This document shows positions 5,920 through 6,897 of a stretch of 6,897 bases of DNA, piece after piece. The notes beneath the pieces were generated by a model. It saw only the letters and a list, made by a program, of their open reading frames with translations. It was not told where the DNA came from and searched no databases. The stretch is taken from assembly GCA_049965615.1 (NCBI GenBank), contig JBMFWD010000099.1:1-6897 (forward strand), read 5' to 3'. This stretch comes from Acidobacterium sp049965615. GTDB lineage: Bacteria; Acidobacteriota; Terriglobia; Terriglobales; Acidobacteriaceae. A program made the translations under genes and the position numbers. Each line of letters begins with the position of its first letter. Positions within the stretch are counted from its first letter, which is position 1.

Positions 5920-6144
5920 TCATGCCGCATAGCGGAGAACTTCGACCTCGGCGTTGCGGCTGACGGCATCCTCCGCCTGGCGGTAGATTTTTTCCGAGAC
6001 CGCCTGAGACAGGTAGTATTCGCCGCAGTTCTGACAGACCTCCGCCGGAACGCCCTTGATGACGACGACGGTCTGGTTGCGCTCCAGAGTGACGGTTGCC
6101 GCGCCGGGCTGCGTGGCGCCGGTTTTGCAGAGAACACATTTCAT
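5920..6144 (-). CDS. YgiT/MqsA-type zinc-finger protein (probable antitoxin)
   Basis: The 74-residue protein has two CXXC pairs, C3/C6 (MKCVLC) and C37/C40 (CQNC), which bind one zinc ion in the N-terminal domain of MqsA/YgiT. The segment GEYYLSQAVSEKI after the second pair is also typical. Full MqsA (about 130 residues) adds a C-terminal DNA-binding helix-turn-helix that is absent here, as in the short YgiT-type proteins. I chose the ATG at 6144 because it places the first CXXC at the N-terminus, has GAGGAG 6 nt upstream, and overlaps the DUF4258 stop (ATGA, 6144-6141); the frame is open further upstream but without family similarity. Pairing with DUF4258 is a known gene arrangement, with the toxin candidate first as in mqsRA. 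It probably binds and neutralises the DUF4258 protein; without a helix-turn-helix, self-repression is uncertain. Confidence 0.85.
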   Translation of the reverse strand: MKCVLCKTGATQPGAATVTLERNQTVVVIKGVPAEVCQNCGEYYLSQAVSEKIYRQAEDAVSRNAEVEVLRYAA

Positions 6145-6428
6145 GACTGCCTCCTCGTTTTGTAGTCCTGTTCCCAATGTTGCGGGTCCGGGCGATAGAC
6201 CGTGACCACAAAGCAGGCTCCCGTTTCCGGATCGCGGGCCAAGACCACATGCACGGGCTGCTCCGACACAAAACCCAGCAGCAGTTGGCTGGGATAGGGT
6301 ATGTCTTCAGGATACCCGGCGATGACTTCGCTCGCCTGCAAAACTGCGGCGATGGCCGCAGGGGAAAGGCTGCGCTGAAACATGCGCTCGATGGCGTGCC
6401 GGGAGTAGTGAACCGAGCTACAGTCCAT
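6141..6428 (-). CDS. DUF4258 protein (probable toxin of a TA pair)
   Basis: The 95-residue protein matches DUF4258: YSRHAIERMFQRSLSP at residues 8-23, GYPEDIPYPSQLLLG at 38-52, VHVVLARD at 59-66 and VVTVYRPDPQHWEQDYKTRR at 74-93. The family is related to the BECR/RelE-like small ribonuclease folds; H11, R15, H60 and Y78 are candidate functional residues (inference). I use the ATG at 6428, which gives the family N-terminus directly; the frame is open to 6596, but that part is antisense-like sequence overlapping hsdM. The start overlaps the hsdM stop by 11 nt, and the stop overlaps the YgiT-type start by 4 nt. It is likely an mRNA-cleaving toxin controlled by the next gene. Toxicity is not shown by sequence alone, and DUF4258 genes also occur without obvious toxin roles. 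Confidence 0.85.
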   Translation of the reverse strand: MDCSSVHYSRHAIERMFQRSLSPAAIAAVLQASEVIAGYPEDIPYPSQLLLGFVSEQPVHVVLARDPETGACFVVTVYRPDPQHWEQDYKTRRQS

Positions 6429-6897
6429 AGCCAAGCTCCTTGAGGTTGGCGGCGATGGCGGCGTCGAGCCGAGCGGCCTCGGCCTGCTGCTGGCGAAGCG
6501 TGGCTGCAAGACGAGCCATCTTTTCCTCGAACGGTTCGCCGTCATCCTCGACGGCCTCAGCCCCGACATAGCGGCCCGGCGTGAGCACGTGTCCATGCTT
6601 GCGGATTTCGTCGAGCGTGGCTGCCTTGCAGAAGCCGGGCACGTCGGCGTAGCTACCCGCGCCTTTGTCTCCGCGCCAGGCGTGGTAGGTTCCGGCGATG
6701 CGGGCTACGTCCGCGTCGGTCAGCTCGCGGTGGACACGATCTTTCAGGACTCCGAGCTTGCGCGCATCAATGAAGAGCGTCTCGCCGCGCCGGTCGCGGA
6801 AGCGTCCGTTCTTTTTGTACTTGGCGAGGAACCAGAGGCAGACGGGAATCTGCGTGGCATAGAAGAGCTGGCCGGGCAGCGCAACCATGCAATCGAC
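6418..6897 (-). CDS. hsdM: Type I RM methyltransferase subunit HsdM, C-terminal part
   Basis: The visible 159 residues are the C-terminal part of an N6-adenine methyltransferase subunit of a type I system; the 5' part, with the SAM-binding motif and the catalytic NPP(F/Y), lies outside the window. The segment starts VDCMVALPGQLFYATQIPVC and continues LWFLAKYKK and DRRGETLFIDARKLG, all standard HsdM core sequence. It then reads CKAATLDEIRKHGHVLTPGRY, the usual HsdM region near the C-terminus, and closes with a coiled-coil-like tail (EEKMARLAATLRQQQAEAAR) and AANLKELGYGL. The visible part has no frameshift. Its stop overlaps the DUF4258 start by 11 nt, and a diverged copy of its last codons lies 659 nt downstream. 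The stated end is the window edge, not the true gene start. Confidence 0.95.
   Translation of the reverse strand, partial: VDCMVALPGQLFYATQIPVCLWFLAKYKKNGRFRDRRGETLFIDARKLGVLKDRVHRELTDADVARIAGTYHAWRGDKGAGSYADVPGFCKAATLDEIRKHGHVLTPGRYVGAEAVEDDGEPFEEKMARLAATLRQQQAEAARLDAAIAANLKELGYGL
6424..6468 (-). repeat. hsdM 3' end, intact partner of the repeat at 5764-5808
   Basis: This is the functional copy of the diverged direct repeat that flanks the DUF4258/YgiT pair. The 19-nt core at 6436-6454 differs from 5777-5795 at one base; the outer part differs by several substitutions and single-base gaps. Similarity ends at about 6468/5808. Any recombination between the two copies would delete the toxin-antitoxin pair and fuse hsdM to the spacing used before hepT. 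Confidence 0.55.

Noticed and set aside
6429..6596. Upstream extension of the DUF4258 frame
   Set aside because: The extra part is low-complexity sequence that is hsdM in another frame; the DUF4258 similarity starts right after the ATG at 6428.

Overview
The whole window reads as one minus-strand locus, transcribed from position 6897 towards position 1. It is a type I restriction-modification (RM) operon carrying several inserted accessory genes. In transcription order: the 3' part of hsdM (6418-6897, cut by the window edge); a DUF4258 protein (6141-6428); a short YgiT/MqsA-type zinc-finger protein (5920-6144); a 180-bp spacer holding what looks like a decayed second copy of the hsdM 3' end (5758-5808); a HEPN / nucleotidyltransferase-substrate-binding protein (5326-5739); its MNT-type nucleotidyltransferase partner (4973-5329); an unrecognised 80-residue protein (4741-4983); hsdS (3381-4751); a DUF3800 protein (2623-3381); a 236-bp spacer; hsdR (161-2386), cut short by an insertion sequence; and the start of an IS5-family transposase (1-164, running off the window).

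Most junctions are overlaps: 11 nt at hsdM/DUF4258, mntA-like/orf80 and orf80/hsdS; 4 nt at DUF4258/YgiT, hepT-like/mntA-like and hsdR/transposase; 1 nt at hsdS/DUF3800. This suggests one co-transcribed, translationally coupled unit, with a possible separate start before hsdR. The core RM roles are methylation (HsdM), target recognition (HsdS) and ATP-driven cleavage (HsdR). Two toxin-antitoxin-like pairs lie between hsdM and hsdS. The HEPN/MNT pair keeps both diagnostic motifs (RX4HXY and GSX10DXD); the other is DUF4258 with a zinc-finger partner. DUF3800 proteins have an RNase H-like acidic core and often occur near defence genes.

Three structural points stand out. First, hsdR ends 30 codons inside an IS5-type element, so HsdR lacks its C-terminal domain and restriction is probably lost while methylation may persist. 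Second, the DUF4258/YgiT pair is flanked by two diverged copies of the last ~45 nt of hsdM, as if a cassette inserted behind hsdM and left the old 3' end next to hepT. Third, the start regions of orf80 and hsdS share the pattern AAGGA-N8-ATGGCGAGT, as if orf80 also arrived by duplication of a junction.

Organism: moderately GC-rich bacterial DNA with Shine-Dalgarno sites and ATG/ATGA coupling, consistent with a Gram-negative environmental bacterium (proteobacterial or acidobacterial type). The window contains no marker that fixes the taxon. No rRNA, tRNA or CRISPR array was seen, and I see no convincing plus-strand gene.
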